From Erythroxylum novogranatense (Eukaryota; Streptophyta; Magnoliopsida; Malpighiales; Erythroxylaceae), in assembly GCA_029891385.1 (NCBI GenBank), contig CM057224.1, forward strand, positions 8,804,001-8,868,000: a stretch of 64,000 nt of DNA. Direction: 5' to 3'. A program made the position numbers and the translations under genes. The notes under the pieces are model-generated. The model was not told the DNA's origin. It worked only from the letters and a program-made list of their open reading frames with translations, and did no database searches. Positions 1 to 11,769 of the stretch are shown piece by piece. Each line of letters begins with the position of its first letter. The stretch's first letter is position 1.

Positions 1-185
1 TTATTAATTTTTAATTATTTTTCCTTCGTGTGTATCATTTGAAAATAATCTATCTACTAGTTAGAGGTATGGCCGTGTAATACTAGGTGTTGTTGTTATT
101 ATTGTTATTGTATAAAATACAATAATTATGTATGTAATATTCTAGTTTGATGATTGTAATGTATTGTACATGCATTTTATAGAGT

Positions 186-235
186 ATGCTCTATTTGTGG
201 TGTATTAAAGATGCTCTATTTGTGGTGTATTAAAG
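186..235. repeat. Perfect 25-bp tandem duplication
   Basis: Two identical 25-bp copies sit head to tail (186-210 and 211-235), each starting ATGCTCTATTTG. Their identity in otherwise unstructured AT-rich sequence suggests a recent replication slippage. Confidence 0.85.
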
Positions 236-2396
236 TAATTTAAACATTTAAATGTATTATTGATGTTATAACGGAGATCACGGATAGACTAGAGACAGTT
301 TTGGACTTGATAGAAAATTTCTCAGAAAATTTTGTAAAACTCCAAAAGCCTACGAAATAAGTCCAAACGAGTTTTAAAAGCCCCGAAATGTGTTTTAAAG
401 ATTTAGATGATACTTTTGAATGAAATTTGGATGATTTTAATAACATTTAGTGATTTTAGATTCAATCCGAAAATTCTTCCGGGCAATTAAAAAGTTACCA
501 AATAACTTCACAATATGATGAAAAGCTCCAGAATTAGGATTGAAGTCCATAGGAACTAAAACCGATCAAAACGAAAGTTGTTTGAATAGAATTCGAGTAA
601 TTCAAAATTATTAGACCAAACTACCTTTTTGGAAAATAATGGGTATTGATGATTTTAAACACATTCAAATTTTTTAAAAGCATCCAATAAATAAATATTG
701 ACCCTAATTAGAGTATTTCATGGTCAATTTGAAAATAAGACAGTTGTGGAATATTTTTGGGATTTAATTCGATTAGTTGGTCAATTAAATGCATTAAGGG
801 ACAATTTGGTCTTTTTACATGATATTAGTGAATTGATGAGTTATTATAGATGACCAACGAGATGATGACATGTGTTTAATAAGTCATTAGTGATGACAAA
901 TAGGAAGGTGACATGTGCATCCATTAAATGAGTATAAAAGGCAAAACTTAAGCCATTTTGCTTTTTTTATTTCAACATAAACAAGAGAGTGATGAGAGAG
1001 TAATGTGAGAGACAAAAAAAGGAAAGGAAAAAGAAGAGAAGCCAAGGGTGAACATCGACCAAGGGGAAAGGAAGAAGAGTGTAGACATTTTTTATGAAAT
1101 TTGATGGTGATTTAGAGAAATCTTGACGTATTCATCAAATATTCAAAAGATTGGAGGAAAAAGTGGTAAATTTTCTAGCTTAAATTTTTAATTTTTATAG
1201 GTTTTTTTGAGTGACATTGATGTGTTTAAGATCAATATTGTCTTGGTATTACTTTGATGCTTCTTTGTATAGAACTAGTTGAAAATAAAAAGAGAGGAAT
1301 GTGTAGTGAAATTTTGTCTTAGGTTAACTTGAACCAGTCACAATGGTTTGGCCATAACTTCACCTACCAACCTTCAAATTGAGTTATTCAAATTGGAGAT
1401 GAAACTTAAGACATATTAATAAAATTTCTAGAAGAAACCTAGACCTAATTCAAGATTAATGATATTGAAATTTGAGATTTAAAATGGTAACCTGATACTG
1501 CCCTTATGTTGAAATAGCTTGTGATATTTGGTACATTTTTCATGATTTAGAAGTTGAAATGGCATGATTCTTGATCATATAGAAGCTAGAGACATAGAGG
1601 AACAAGTTTCTAAAGACCTCAAAACCTAATTTGAATGTTTACTATGTGAAAATTAAGGAACAAGTGAAGGTATGGATTTTGGACATGGTTCATAACCATG
1701 ACTCATCATGCATGATTGTGATATAGTGAATTAAATTGGGTGAGATTGTCTTTTGAAGAAATTGGTAAGTTAGAATGGATAAAATATGGCATTTAAGTGA
1801 CTTTTGAAGTTAAATTTGGAAACGGTGACTAATAGGTTAGCTTACGAGAGTAAGCAGAAATATCATTATCATGTGTGTTACACGATTAAATGCAAATCTC
1901 AAATTCAGTTAAACCGAATTTATAGTTTTAATGCCTTATTTCCTAATTTGGAAATAAATGCCCAAACGAAATGAGCTTTGTGCAGGTAAAGGAAAGGCAC
2001 CGAACGCTTGAGTGTGCTTAGAGATAAGTTTGCAAAACTGTGAGTATATTTTAACTGTTTTATATGACTTAATTTTTTGTAAAAATATGAATGACATATG
2101 AGTGTTCTTTAAATTGAGTTTATGCAAATGGTTTTCATTTGATTATGAAATGAATATTTATGATGAGTTTTATACAAATGATATTTTATAAGTGAATATT
2201 ATTAGCATAAGTGTATGCTTTGGCAATAAATGAGTTTTAATTTGAAAGTTAAATTTTATATAATTGGGAGTACATTGAAATAATTCACTTATAAATCCTC
2301 TCATACTTGATTTAGAAAATAAGATAAGTTGTAAATGTAAGAGTTGCTTTTGCTTATGATACATTGGTAAACTTTATACATATTATTATACCGGTA

Positions 2397-2645
2397 TATT
2401 TATAGCAGTTAACCTATTACGAGTAAGCGATGTAGAACTAGCTTCGTAAATAGTGATTAACCAATCACGGGTAAGCGATGTAGAACTAGCTTCGAGACTT
2501 GTTACAGGTAAGCGCTGCAGAACCAGCTCTGTAACTACTGGTATATAGCAGTTAAACTAATACGGGTAAACGATATAGAACTAGCTCCGTAACTAGTGGT
2601 TGACCAGTTGCAGATAAGCAATGCAAAACCAACTCTATGACTTTA
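2397..2645. repeat. Five degenerate copies of a ~26-bp core motif
   Basis: A core close to GGTAAGCGATGTAGAACTAG occurs at about 2,419, 2,469, 2,507, 2,565 and 2,612. Spacing is irregular (about 37-58 bp), and a second short motif resembling AGTTAACC separates some copies. The copies have drifted, so the array is old. Similar subrepeats occur inside LTRs of plant gypsy elements, which fits the surrounding sequence. Confidence 0.7.
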
Positions 2646-3699
2646 TGTCTTGTGTACCATACGGTAAAGAAACTAGTGATAGGTTATGTTGAGTAAAGAA
2701 AGTCATGAAAATAGTAATTCTACCACTGTTTATATTAAAAGTGATTTGAGAGGTATCGTATGGTACCAATTCTAGTTGTTGGTTTATTTTTCCGTATTAA
2801 AGTTTTCAGAAAACTTACTGCCACTACTATTAATTGGTTAAGGAAAAAGGAAAATAAAAATAGAAACTATTATATTATAAGTTTAATTTTTAAATAGTAT
2901 TAAAAGAAATTGAAATTGTATTTTACAAAATGTTATGTTATTACCAGATTTGATAATGCACGAATAAATTGTTATGGAAAATATTTTACCATAAGCTTTA
3001 TGATTGTATGGAATATTTTAGTTATGATGTTATAAAAGTTGTCTTTTAGTAAACTAATTACACTTACTAAGCTCCTTTACTTCACCTTTATTTTTATGTT
3101 TTTAAACAAACCACCCCAGGTACGCGTACAAGTGCTACAATAATTGATACTTTGTCACAAAATTAGTTGTATCATTAGGTGATGCTGTGTTTGTGTCATT
3201 TTGATATGTACTTTTGTGTAAAAGAATGGATGTTTATAAAAGCTTTTAAATGAAATGCTTGAATATGTTTTTGTTTTTTAAAGTTTATTGTAATGATTAT
3301 TGAGAATTATTTGTTTGAGGTTGCTTGTGAGTGAACTTAAAGTCCATAATTTGTAGTTGAGAAATTGGTGTGAATATAGAAGTGTTTTAAAATATGTTAT
3401 GCAGGTTTTTAAAATTTGAGAATCTTAAAAAAGTAGGCGTTATGCTGTCAAAATATTTAATCAAACCCTTTGAAAAAAAAAGAGTTCTCACTATTTTCCA
3501 TGCTCGTAAAAGTTAAAATATAAAAGGTTTTTAATAGTTGAATGGCTTGGCTTTGCGTGAATCCTTCAATTGAGCTAGATATCGATTAGAAGGTTACTGT
3601 AGGGTTGTCGGGAGGGCTCTACTTAGATTCCAAAAGGGAAACTCCGGGATGGGTCCTTTCAATATATGCTTCTTTTTATTAAATGAATATTTTAATTTT

Positions 3700-4165
3700 A
3701 CTCATTTTAGATTATTGATTATTTTGAGTTTAGAATTTCTAACTTATTTTTCAACCATTATTGTTGTTACTTTTCTTATCATCCTTTGATTGACTTTCTT
3801 TTCATCTATATTGTGGAATAATTATTAATTATTAAGATATATAAAAAGAAATAAATTCGAATGAGTATTTAGATAATTCGTTCAGAAAGTTTGGTTACCA
3901 TATATTTTTAAAAATAATTGTTGATATTTTTAGTTTATCTTATATTTTATTTTAATGGAACTAACTAAAATTAAATAAATATAATAAAACTTACTTGCAA
4001 ACAAGTCATTACTTATATATAAGGAAAGCAACTACAAAGTCAACAAAAATATATTACTAATAGTATTGTCAAATTTTATTTGCTAATATCATCAAAACTA
4101 ATTTTATTCAATTTTTTTATCATAAGTCTCAACTAAACAATTTTTTAAAATTTTAGAGCAGAAGT
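3700..4165. other. AT-rich spacer
   Basis: This is AT-rich DNA with no coding potential, RNA gene or clear repeat structure that I can see. Confidence 0.5.
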
Positions 4166-4580
4166 GCTGATGTGGTGTCTTGGTAAACAAAGAAACTCCT
4201 AGTCTCTAGATCCTCCATTGAAGAAGAATATCATAGTATGGGAAAATGTTTGTTTGCTCTACTGTGATCTCTCACTCAAGGACTTCCAAATTCCAATGAA
4301 AGTACCGAGTCGTCTGGATTGTGGTTACAAAGTAGCTATTCGCAATTTAGCCAATCCAGTTTCCTTCTGAAAAACTAAGCGTCTGAATATAGGCCGTGTC
4401 ATCTACTTCAAGAGTAGCTCAAGAAAGGGTTCGTTTATCTTTGTATTCCCTCTTCTGCAAAACTTGCAGACATTTTAACTAAAAAAATGCACAGGAATCA
4501 TCATCACCATTTGTGTTTTCAAGTTGGGTTTGTTGGACAGTCCACAAACTCCAACTTAAGATGTCGGTCCATCATATTGT
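4166..4580 (+). mobile_element. Ty1-copia RNase H relic
   Basis: Frames on the plus strand contain scattered pieces of the Ty1-copia RNase H and pol end. About 4,189-4,245 reads TKKLLVSRSSIEEEYHSMG, the counterpart of the family motif SKKQ-VSRSSAEAEYR-M. About 4,340-4,420 reads as VAIRNLANPV...KTKRLN, the counterpart of the (A)AI-IA-NPVFHERTKHI motif. Near 4,463 comes LADILTKKM, the usual C-terminal LADI(F/L)TK motif. Stops and frame changes separate the pieces, so it is non-functional. No LTR is visible on either side. Confidence 0.75.
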
Positions 4581-5272
4581 ACAGGTTTCAAAAGAAGAAA
4601 GAGTAATATTGTTCCGTCTTTGTACTATCAAGTCCATCTTTTTTCTTGCTAATAGAATACCATTTTACCTTCATTCCGTTCGACAAGACTACAAGTTCCA
4701 AGCAAGCCCAGCAATACATTGAAGACCAACAAAGTTTATATTAAAATTTTCACTTAGTATTCTTGCTGTAGTTTAGCTTTAATTGGTGTACTAAAATGTA
4801 CTTTTTTTCTTGTTATGTTCAGATACTAGATGAAGTTTTCATGTTTAAATGTTTTGTTTCTTCACAGATCATAAAATTGGAGAACGTTTCATCTTAGTTT
4901 ATAAATAGGTTTGTGAGTTCAATCAGACTAATTGTGTGCATATGCTTGGGATATATTAGACCTTTTCAGACCTCATTTTATTACGAGACTTCGAGCTGAG
5001 AGTGATGATGATGATAATAATGATGTACTTCACAGCTGGATCATAATCTTTCTCATTAATTGTTAATATCCTCATAATTCTAAAAGTATTGTTTCAACTA
5101 TAGTTTTTGTTTTGCATAGCTAATTAACATCTGTATAATCCCATAAAATTTATGACACCTCCACTCGGAATTCTTGTACTCTCCCAACTCACATGCCACT
5201 TTAATCTGTCGCTATAAAATGGGTCTTCTTTTTTTTTTTTCTGATAGTATATGTATGCAGATTGCGGGCAAC
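4581..5272. other. Noncoding spacer and polygalacturonase 3' flank
   Basis: No coding sequence is supported here. The right end is expected to hold the 3' UTR and polyadenylation signals of the minus-strand polygalacturonase gene. The left end is decayed copia sequence. Confidence 0.4.
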
Positions 5273-7698
5273 TCAGAGCTCAGTATGAACAACGTCCTCA
5301 TTTCTCGGTTCTTCAAGCTCAGCTGTTACTGTCTGCTCTATGACACTATACTCTTTGACAGTTTGATCTTCATCAGTAACAGCTATGTCTTTGTCATGGG
5401 AAGTTAGGCAGTCAGCTGATGGATGGACAATTCCGTATCCAAAACCTTCTGCAGAGTTGCAGTAAGTTTCAACTGTCCCATCCTTTTTCTCCAAGTAGAT
5501 GTTCGTGAGGATAATTTTGCTACATGGAACTGTGTCACTACAAGCAAATTTCATGGCCTTAGCACTCTTTGTTGTCCCACTGATGTTACGGTACATGATC
5601 TCACTTACTTCAACAGCAGCAGTCTAACAAGAAAAAACACAAGGACCATATATACAATCAGCACAGGGTTCTTGTTGGGAGATCAAGTTGCCTGAAATGC
5701 AAACTCCTGAGAGTTGGCAACTTCATGGCAGGTCCATTATATACCAAAAGTGTAGAGAGGATGGAATGAAATTTCAAAATGCTACCTGGTTTTTGCAGGC
5801 TATTGGGGAATCACAGTAGAACTGATCAATGATAATGGGGTTTGCAACATCCTGCATCCTCACATTTTCATATCGCACACCACGAACATAGCCCCTACCT
5901 CCCTGTACCAGTTTATAAAGTAAATGTAACTTTAGCATCAAAAATGAATTTCCAGGAACAGCTCCTCACTACCCAATATAACTGATGGCTTAACCTGCCA
6001 GGTCTTGATCCTCAGGCCATTAGTTGCATCCCTAATGAATGCTGTGTCCACTACCACTTTTGTGACTATTCCAACAGAGTTGTCCTTTCCGAGGCTTCCA
6101 ATGCTGAATTGCAGAATAGATTCAATAGATTGAGTGATGGCTAATTTGTATCTGCAATTTCTGTCTCAGGAATTTTTATGAAGTGGGATCGGAAGTTAGA
6201 CACTGAGAAATACCTGATTCCATGTCCTGGTCCACAGAATATTCTCTTCATCTTGATACTTGAGCTACCATTGACGATGGAGATGCAATCATCACCTGAA
6301 TGTGCCATGAGAATCATCACAGGTATCTGTCAATATTTTTGTCCATGATCATATAATATTGCAACTTTGATGGAAAGAGATTTGCCTTCAATGCTTGCCA
6401 TTGTTTTCAGAATCAGTGTTCTCATGTCCCTATATTATGGTCTGTTTTAAAGTCAAATTGAAGACATTTACTTTAAGAATGCAATATACTTGGCTCTACC
6501 TTTCATTCTGTTTCGCTTCAATTCAAGAACAGAATTGAATTTAGAAGAGAAAACAGATAGAGGAGGGACCTGTTCCAATTTTGCAGTCCTGCAGAACAAC
6601 ATTGGTTGATTCCGTGATATGGATTCCATCAGTATTAGGACTATCATCTGGAGCTGAAACTTGCACTTGAGATACCCTGACAGAATTGCATTTGGAAATC
6701 ACAAAGTGCATCTGTTGACTGTTTTGAATGGTAAGCCCTTTCACCTTCACAGCTGAGCTTGAATCAATAGTCAACGCCTGCAGAAAAGAAATGTGTTCAT
6801 TTTAGCTCTTAACGATTCGGTTCAAAGTGTAATGCAAAGTGGGAAAAAAGTCCTTACAGTTGGTGCTCCTTTGCAAGGCTGTAAAAGAAATAAAAGAAAG
6901 TTTTGTTAGTGAAAAAGCAAATTGAAGCACTCAATAATAGAGTAGATAAAAAGGAAAGGAAGCAAATTACATTGGCCTTGTTCTTTTTGCAAGAAGCAGC
7001 CCACCATTTGCTTCCTGAGCCATCAATAACTCCATTCCCTTGAAACACAACTCCGGTGAGTTTGGAGAAATCAAGCCAGATTCTTGGAAGCTTTGGATCC
7101 CAGTTCTCAGGTTCATCTGGGGCTTTTATTGTTCCATCAATCTGCATGCCAAAAATTATAACCAAAATTTTGACAATGGCAATATATAGTAGCTTGCATG
7201 AACAGAAACTAAAAGGCATTGCATGAACAGAAAGTTGAAGAACTGCATGAACAGATCACCTGAATGATGAGCTTATCCTGGCAAGGACCTATAAATTTTG
7301 TTGCGCTAACTAAATAGCTGCGTCCTAGAGGAACCAATAACACTGATCTTGGAGTAGAACAAGCTGTCCCCCAAGCATTTACAAAGGCCTAAAACAACGT
7401 AATAGAACATGAAAACAAGAACAATATAGTTCCAGCAAATGGTATATCGAATGTGCACCTGGGTATCGTCTGAAACTCCATCTCCAACTGCGCCAAAGCT
7501 ATCCACATTCACAAGAACTTTGTTGCCACGTTCACTTGTCCATAAAGGCATACCAAAAAGGTCCACCTCGTTTTCTTCTTCTATCTCAAACCTTTCTAGC
7601 TCCTCAAGCATGCCAATATTGTAGTATGCCATGTTTCCTGCAACTCCATAAACCATTGCCAACATACCAAGAAAGGAAATGATGAACAATTTGTCCAT
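5273..7698 (-). CDS. Polygalacturonase (GH28), nine coding exons, apparent frameshift in exon 8
   Basis: GH28 polygalacturonases hydrolyse alpha-1,4-galacturonan in cell-wall pectin. Coding exons on the minus strand are 7698-7459, 7388-7260, 7141-6971, 6878-6858, 6777-6570, 6295-6214, 6103-5995, 5903-5786 and 5623-5273, all with GT-AG introns. The product is about 475 aa. It starts with a hydrophobic signal-peptide-like segment (residues 4-20). All four plant family motifs are present: NTDG (235-238, catalytic Asp), GDDC (257-260), GHGI (280-283) and RIK (315-317). The C-terminal tail is long and acidic. Exon 8 has 118 bases although phase requires 117. An extra G in the GGG run at about 5,880-5,882 shifts GGRGYVRG out of frame from VRYENVRMQDV. 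Splicing 4 bases further in, at 5,899, would restore the frame with an altered start. This is either a sequence error or early pseudogenisation. The N-terminal start was chosen because the upstream in-frame sequence lacks family character. Confidence 0.88.
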
Positions 7699-7999
7699 GT
7701 TTTTGTCTCTTCTGTCTGCTTTGCAAAACTTGTTAAATTCGTATAACCCCCAGCAAACACCAGGTTTTAATTTATATCTGCAGATTAAAGTAGGAAAATG
7801 AAGGGTTTTGTTGACTATTTGGCTTGGCTTATAAGGACATAAAGACCTCCATTTTCTACATGCCCACACTTAAAGTACACGGGAAAATTTTTAAGTTCTT
7901 TGCTTTACTCTTCAACCAGTAGAAAGACGTTCGCCACTAAAAAGAGTTACAAAGATTCTGCTTTTACCCTCTGCTCTCTCCCCAATACAAAACGGATAA
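7699..7999. promoter_or_regulatory. Polygalacturonase upstream region
   Basis: This is the 5' flank of the minus-strand polygalacturonase gene. I see no decisive TATA box or regulatory motif. No gene is supported here. Confidence 0.35.
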
Positions 8000-9110
8000 A
8001 ATTATCATTCAGACGAAAATGTGTTCCAACCAAATGCAATTCCTTAACTCATACAATACATCATTACATACATACACAGAACAGAAGGAGCAATGCAAAA
8101 TCCTACAAGAGAGAAAGACATCAATTGCTTCGTTGAACCTAACAGGGCAACTAAAACTAAGGCCCCAGCCGTCATCTGTCACATGCATACCGAATTCTTC
8201 AAACGAAAGCAATCTCATTGGATGTAACACTTCAAATAAATGGCCCAAATCTTCATCATATCAAATGCAGAATTTTTGTTAGCCATCTCTGACTCCATGT
8301 TTGATGCTTAATTCCAACCTCCACTTTGAAAAGGATGTCGATCTCAATGCCAGTTCTTCACCTCAATCAAACCGCAACCAATATCTGCTGTTATCTTCCT
8401 TGCTATGCCAATCTCTCTAATCTGCATTCAGGCTTCCAATTGACCAATCTCAGCAAAAACATTTGACAACTGCAAATATATTCCAGAATTTCTTGTATCA
8501 TCTCCATCAGTACTTCTGGAGCTCTTCTTCCTATCATTCATTCCTGTGGATTCTGCAGCCTCGCAAGAATGAGTTCCACATCACAAAATATTCCCCTCCT
8601 AGTGCCAGTGTCAGGTTTCAAATCATTTTGAATCATTGCTTTAAGCAACTTGAGACATTCAGTTCCCATTAAATTACATGTGAAGCCAGTGATGATTAAT
8701 GTGAACCAGATTATATTTGGTGAGGGAAGTTGACAAGAACTTTACCAGACCTAAAATATTCATCAATCAAGGAACATGAAACGGTAATGTCAGCTTTAAA
8801 GCTTGATTCTATTGCACAACAGTGAAACAAGCCGCAACTGGTCATTGGAAAGTATGACCTCATTCAGCCAAGTATCTTCACCAGCCATCAAACCAAAGAT
8901 CTAAATACAGACTTCACAATGCCATGGTGCAACAAAGATGTCGATAATGAGTTTCACTACTCCAAATTTCTCTCACGAACATTTTCGTACACAGACACTG
9001 AACCCTCAATGTCCTTGCATTTACCATACATGTCAATGAGCGCTGATTGTATGGGGTACTTTCACATTATTGAACAATGAATTTGACCTCCAAGTTTTAA
9101 CATTCCAGGT
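8000..9110 (-). pseudogene. Pentatricopeptide repeat (PPR) protein pseudogene
   Basis: The minus strand carries PPR fragments in changing frames. About 9,060-8,975 reads QSALIDMYGKCKDIEGSVSVYE, a typical P-L-S PPR motif. It is followed by SLCHHGIVKSVFRSLVLMAGE-like sequence, then near 8,840-8,720 a stretch resembling HCCAIESSFKADITVSCSLIDEYFRSGK. Near 8,460-8,350 a fragment resembles the E motif (YLQLSNVFAEIG ... IGCGLIEVKNW). Intact members of this class are long, usually intronless RNA-editing or RNA-maturation factors of plastids or mitochondria. Several in-frame stops and frame changes rule out a functional protein. Boundaries are approximate, and more decayed PPR sequence may reach beyond 9,110. 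Confidence 0.6.
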
Positions 9111-10192
9111 TCTACTTAACAAATTCAAGAACCCAACAAATTAACGATTTGTTGGCTTCCTCCTAAAGATCTGCGTCAAGCGAAATAGTAACTCTAAGAG
9201 AAGACACTAACAAGTCATTGTCTGCATAGAAGAAAACTATTGCACTCCACGAGGTTGCATATCCCAATTAAATGGCTTCCAATGATTTCCTTGCACGTGA
9301 TAAACTATTACAAGCAGAGTAGAAGTCCGAAATCTCGCGTTTACCGATCCAACCTTAATCACACGACAGTCAGCTGAAGATTTGATGGCATCTTCAACAA
9401 CAACGAGATTTCGGACTTCTACTCTGGCTTGCATTGGTGTTAAAAAAGTTGTCATTTTACGATACATGGGGCAGCATGTTGAACTTTGCATTAATGATCC
9501 AGATCCACTGGATTTGTTAAACATGAGATTGAAAAGGAAGGACCCAGAAAACCAAAGTTAAATTTCTTCCAGCCTGTCTCTACAGAAGGCAAGAACCGAC
9601 ATTCCTGGTTTAAACGTTAACCATGAATTGCCGCAAGTACTTCTAATCTTCCTGTAGCGTGTACTACGGTTGTGATTCGTTGAGAAAGATGGCACGATGC
9701 TTTAAGGGAACTCCAAGATGAACCCAGTTGGTGTCTATTTTTTGTCAAGAAAGTGGCTTTCAATTTGTCAACGATCGTTCTTGGCTTGCAGAAAAGTTCT
9801 TCGGGCCTAAGGCACCCCCAAAGCATACATTTCACATGCTTCCAAATCTCTGAACATTATTTGGAACCTACAAATGTTTCGAAGCAAAATTTGGTTGGGA
9901 AATAGCCAAAAAGAGAACTCCTAAGAATAAAGCAAGATGACGCTGGCAATTATATCCGAACAATCCCAGAACACTAAAAATAACTTCAATATTGACAAAC
10001 ATTACCAGCCAGTCTTGTACTCGAGCAGGCAAGTGCTCTATATATACATACACAATTACGCTCAAAACAGAAGCATAGGAGTTTGCTTCAATGATTAAGG
10101 TTTTACTTTTTCCTTATTAAGTCGACAGAGTCGGTTTACAGGAGTATGGACGCAAACACCAATAATTTATAGGAACCTGGAGAGCAATGTTA
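9111..10192. other. Noncoding stretch with a long perfect inverted repeat
   Basis: Short minus-strand frames at 9,237-9,524 and 9,617-9,835 resemble no family I know. The stretch is probably decayed PPR gene sequence plus the 3' flank of the peptidase gene. The inverted repeat at 9,315-9,426 is listed separately. Confidence 0.4.
9315..9426. repeat. 23-bp perfect inverted repeat (hairpin)
   Basis: Left arm 9,315-9,337 and right arm 9,404-9,426 are exact reverse complements over 23 bases. The arms start CAGAGTAGAAGTCC on the left and CGAGATTTCGG on the right. They are separated by 66 bases. Beyond the arms pairing continues imperfectly (AGC against GGCT). The size would fit a foldback element or a short-RNA precursor, but nothing else supports either role. 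Confidence 0.85.
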
Positions 10193-11769
10193 TTAACATG
10201 TTGCTGCTATAGCCTCCAAAAGAGATGCTACAGTATTCATCTGGGTTTCTTCATCAATTCTAGAAAATAGAGGGACATGAACAAATAGAGATTTGTGGCC
10301 CTTCTGTTCCGCAAAACGAAGAGAGTGATAGTAAACAAAGTTACAAACAAAGCGGCCCGCATCATCTGATAGAGTCACATCATAGCCCTTCTTCTTCAAG
10401 AACTTTAGTATCTCCTCTGCTGGGCAACAAGTCTTGACCAAAATATAAAATTGAAAGAAAGAGACGTTAGTATTCACACATGCACAGAAACAATGGGGAG
10501 TGAGAAATGTTGCTTCCAATTTTGCTTCTTTTTGGGTGTGGCGCAGGACCCAACTGTGTACAGAAAGAATGAGGAGTGGGAAATGTTGTTTTTCTCCTTC
10601 TCTTTTTGTATTTCTTTTTTCTGGTCTATCCACTGTTAAGTTGGATTGCCAAATTGTTTGCACAGTGAACAAACTCTTTTCATGAGAGCCAACTTAAAGC
10701 ATTTAAGCTTCTTGGTCAAGAACTTGGCAATACAGTTGCTATGTAAATGATGAATATTTCCAAGCATAGTTGCATACCTCTCTAATCCAGGAAGCTGCTC
10801 CATCAGTGGGGACAATTGGGTATTTCTGCAACGCAAAAAAGGCATGATACCACATAAAGCAAATAGGACAAACTGAAATTGCTAACCATTTGTTCAAAAG
10901 TTCAAAACAATCCGACTAACATTGACAGGATAACATCATCGTAGCAATGTCTGACTCTGAACCCAAAATAGAGAAGAGCCATCTAATTAGAGGGATAAAG
11001 TCAATTTACCTGAGGTTGCCATCCAAGCTCATCTGGACATCGAAAGGTGGCTTCATTTACTGCCTGTCGCTCAATGGCAATTTTCTGAGCTCCACTATTC
11101 ACCCCTAAGTGAAGCTGAATAAGTAACATACGGTAAAAAATTTTAAACTACCAAAGTTAAAAATACAGAACAACCAACTGCATATGTTTCTGCAAAATTA
11201 GTGGCCTCCATAAACCTTGAATACGTTATCTAGCTAATGAGAGCAAATAATACAAGTAGCAATAATCAATTATTACTGTAGCATTGATTTGTGAGGTGTG
11301 TAAAGCTGGTATATGTATCAGTTCATAATGCAATTTAGTCTCTTGGACGCTGAATCTCAAGCACCATAGAAGCAAAGATAAGGCAGCAGGTATTCCAAAC
11401 CAATGCATAGAAAAACAAACAAGGAAGAAAAGGTCATAATAGAAGCAAAAGTAAAAGCTTACTGATGCATCTTCTATTTCTAAAATGAGAATTATCACAA
11501 AAACATACCCATACAACTTTTTCTTTGTCCCCAGCATTTGTTGATGCAATGCCAGACTCTAAGACATTGTACAGCATTGGAAGAGCACCAATTCCAGCAG
11601 TCTCAAGGATTGTGCAACTCCCCAGAGTGACATCAGCTGGCAACCCTCTCTTTTGCATGAAATCTTTCAAATTCTTAACTATTATCTCCGTGGGATTTTC
11701 AGCAACTCCATGAAATTTCTTGAATCCAGTGACATGAATGACCACACCCTTTGGCCCTTCCGATCCCAT
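10193..11769 (-). CDS. Pyroglutamyl-peptidase I-like protein (peptidase C15)
   Basis: Pyrrolidone-carboxylate peptidases are soluble cysteine peptidases that remove N-terminal pyroglutamate from peptides. Coding exons on the minus strand are 11769-11509 (87 codons), 11114-11010 (35), 10825-10778 (16) and 10432-10193 (79 plus stop). All junctions fall in phase 0, giving 217 aa, close to plant homologues. By family alignment the catalytic residues are Glu102 (IAIERQAVN), Cys168 (GRFVCN) and His190 (FVHVPLF). The start is the ATG before GSEGPKG. A spliced 5' leader is likely, with donor CAAG/GTATCTG near 12,423 and acceptor TGTTTAG near 11,865. This leader intron would place the promoter next to the divergent RBM48 gene. 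There is no signal peptide, in line with a cytosolic enzyme. I see no defect, so it is probably functional. Confidence 0.93.

Larger units (their letters stand above)
1..3700. repeat. Repeat-derived noncoding DNA, probably decayed LTR or LARD sequence
   Basis: No reading frame in this stretch looks like a protein. A TATAAAAG box near 932 is followed by a purine-rich leader (about 980-1,080), as in a plant LTR promoter. The stretch also holds an array of short repeats at 2,397-2,640. A block near 3,540-3,660 ending in a GGGATGGGTCC motif resembles ends of plant Ty3-gypsy LTRs from memory. I could not find matching LTR ends, a primer-binding site or target duplications, so the boundaries are arbitrary. 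It could be a large solo LTR or a nonautonomous derivative. Confidence 0.4.

Noticed and set aside
7900..8282. Plus-strand frames opposite the PPR remains
   Set aside because: No family features. The minus strand explains the sequence better as decayed PPR coding sequence.
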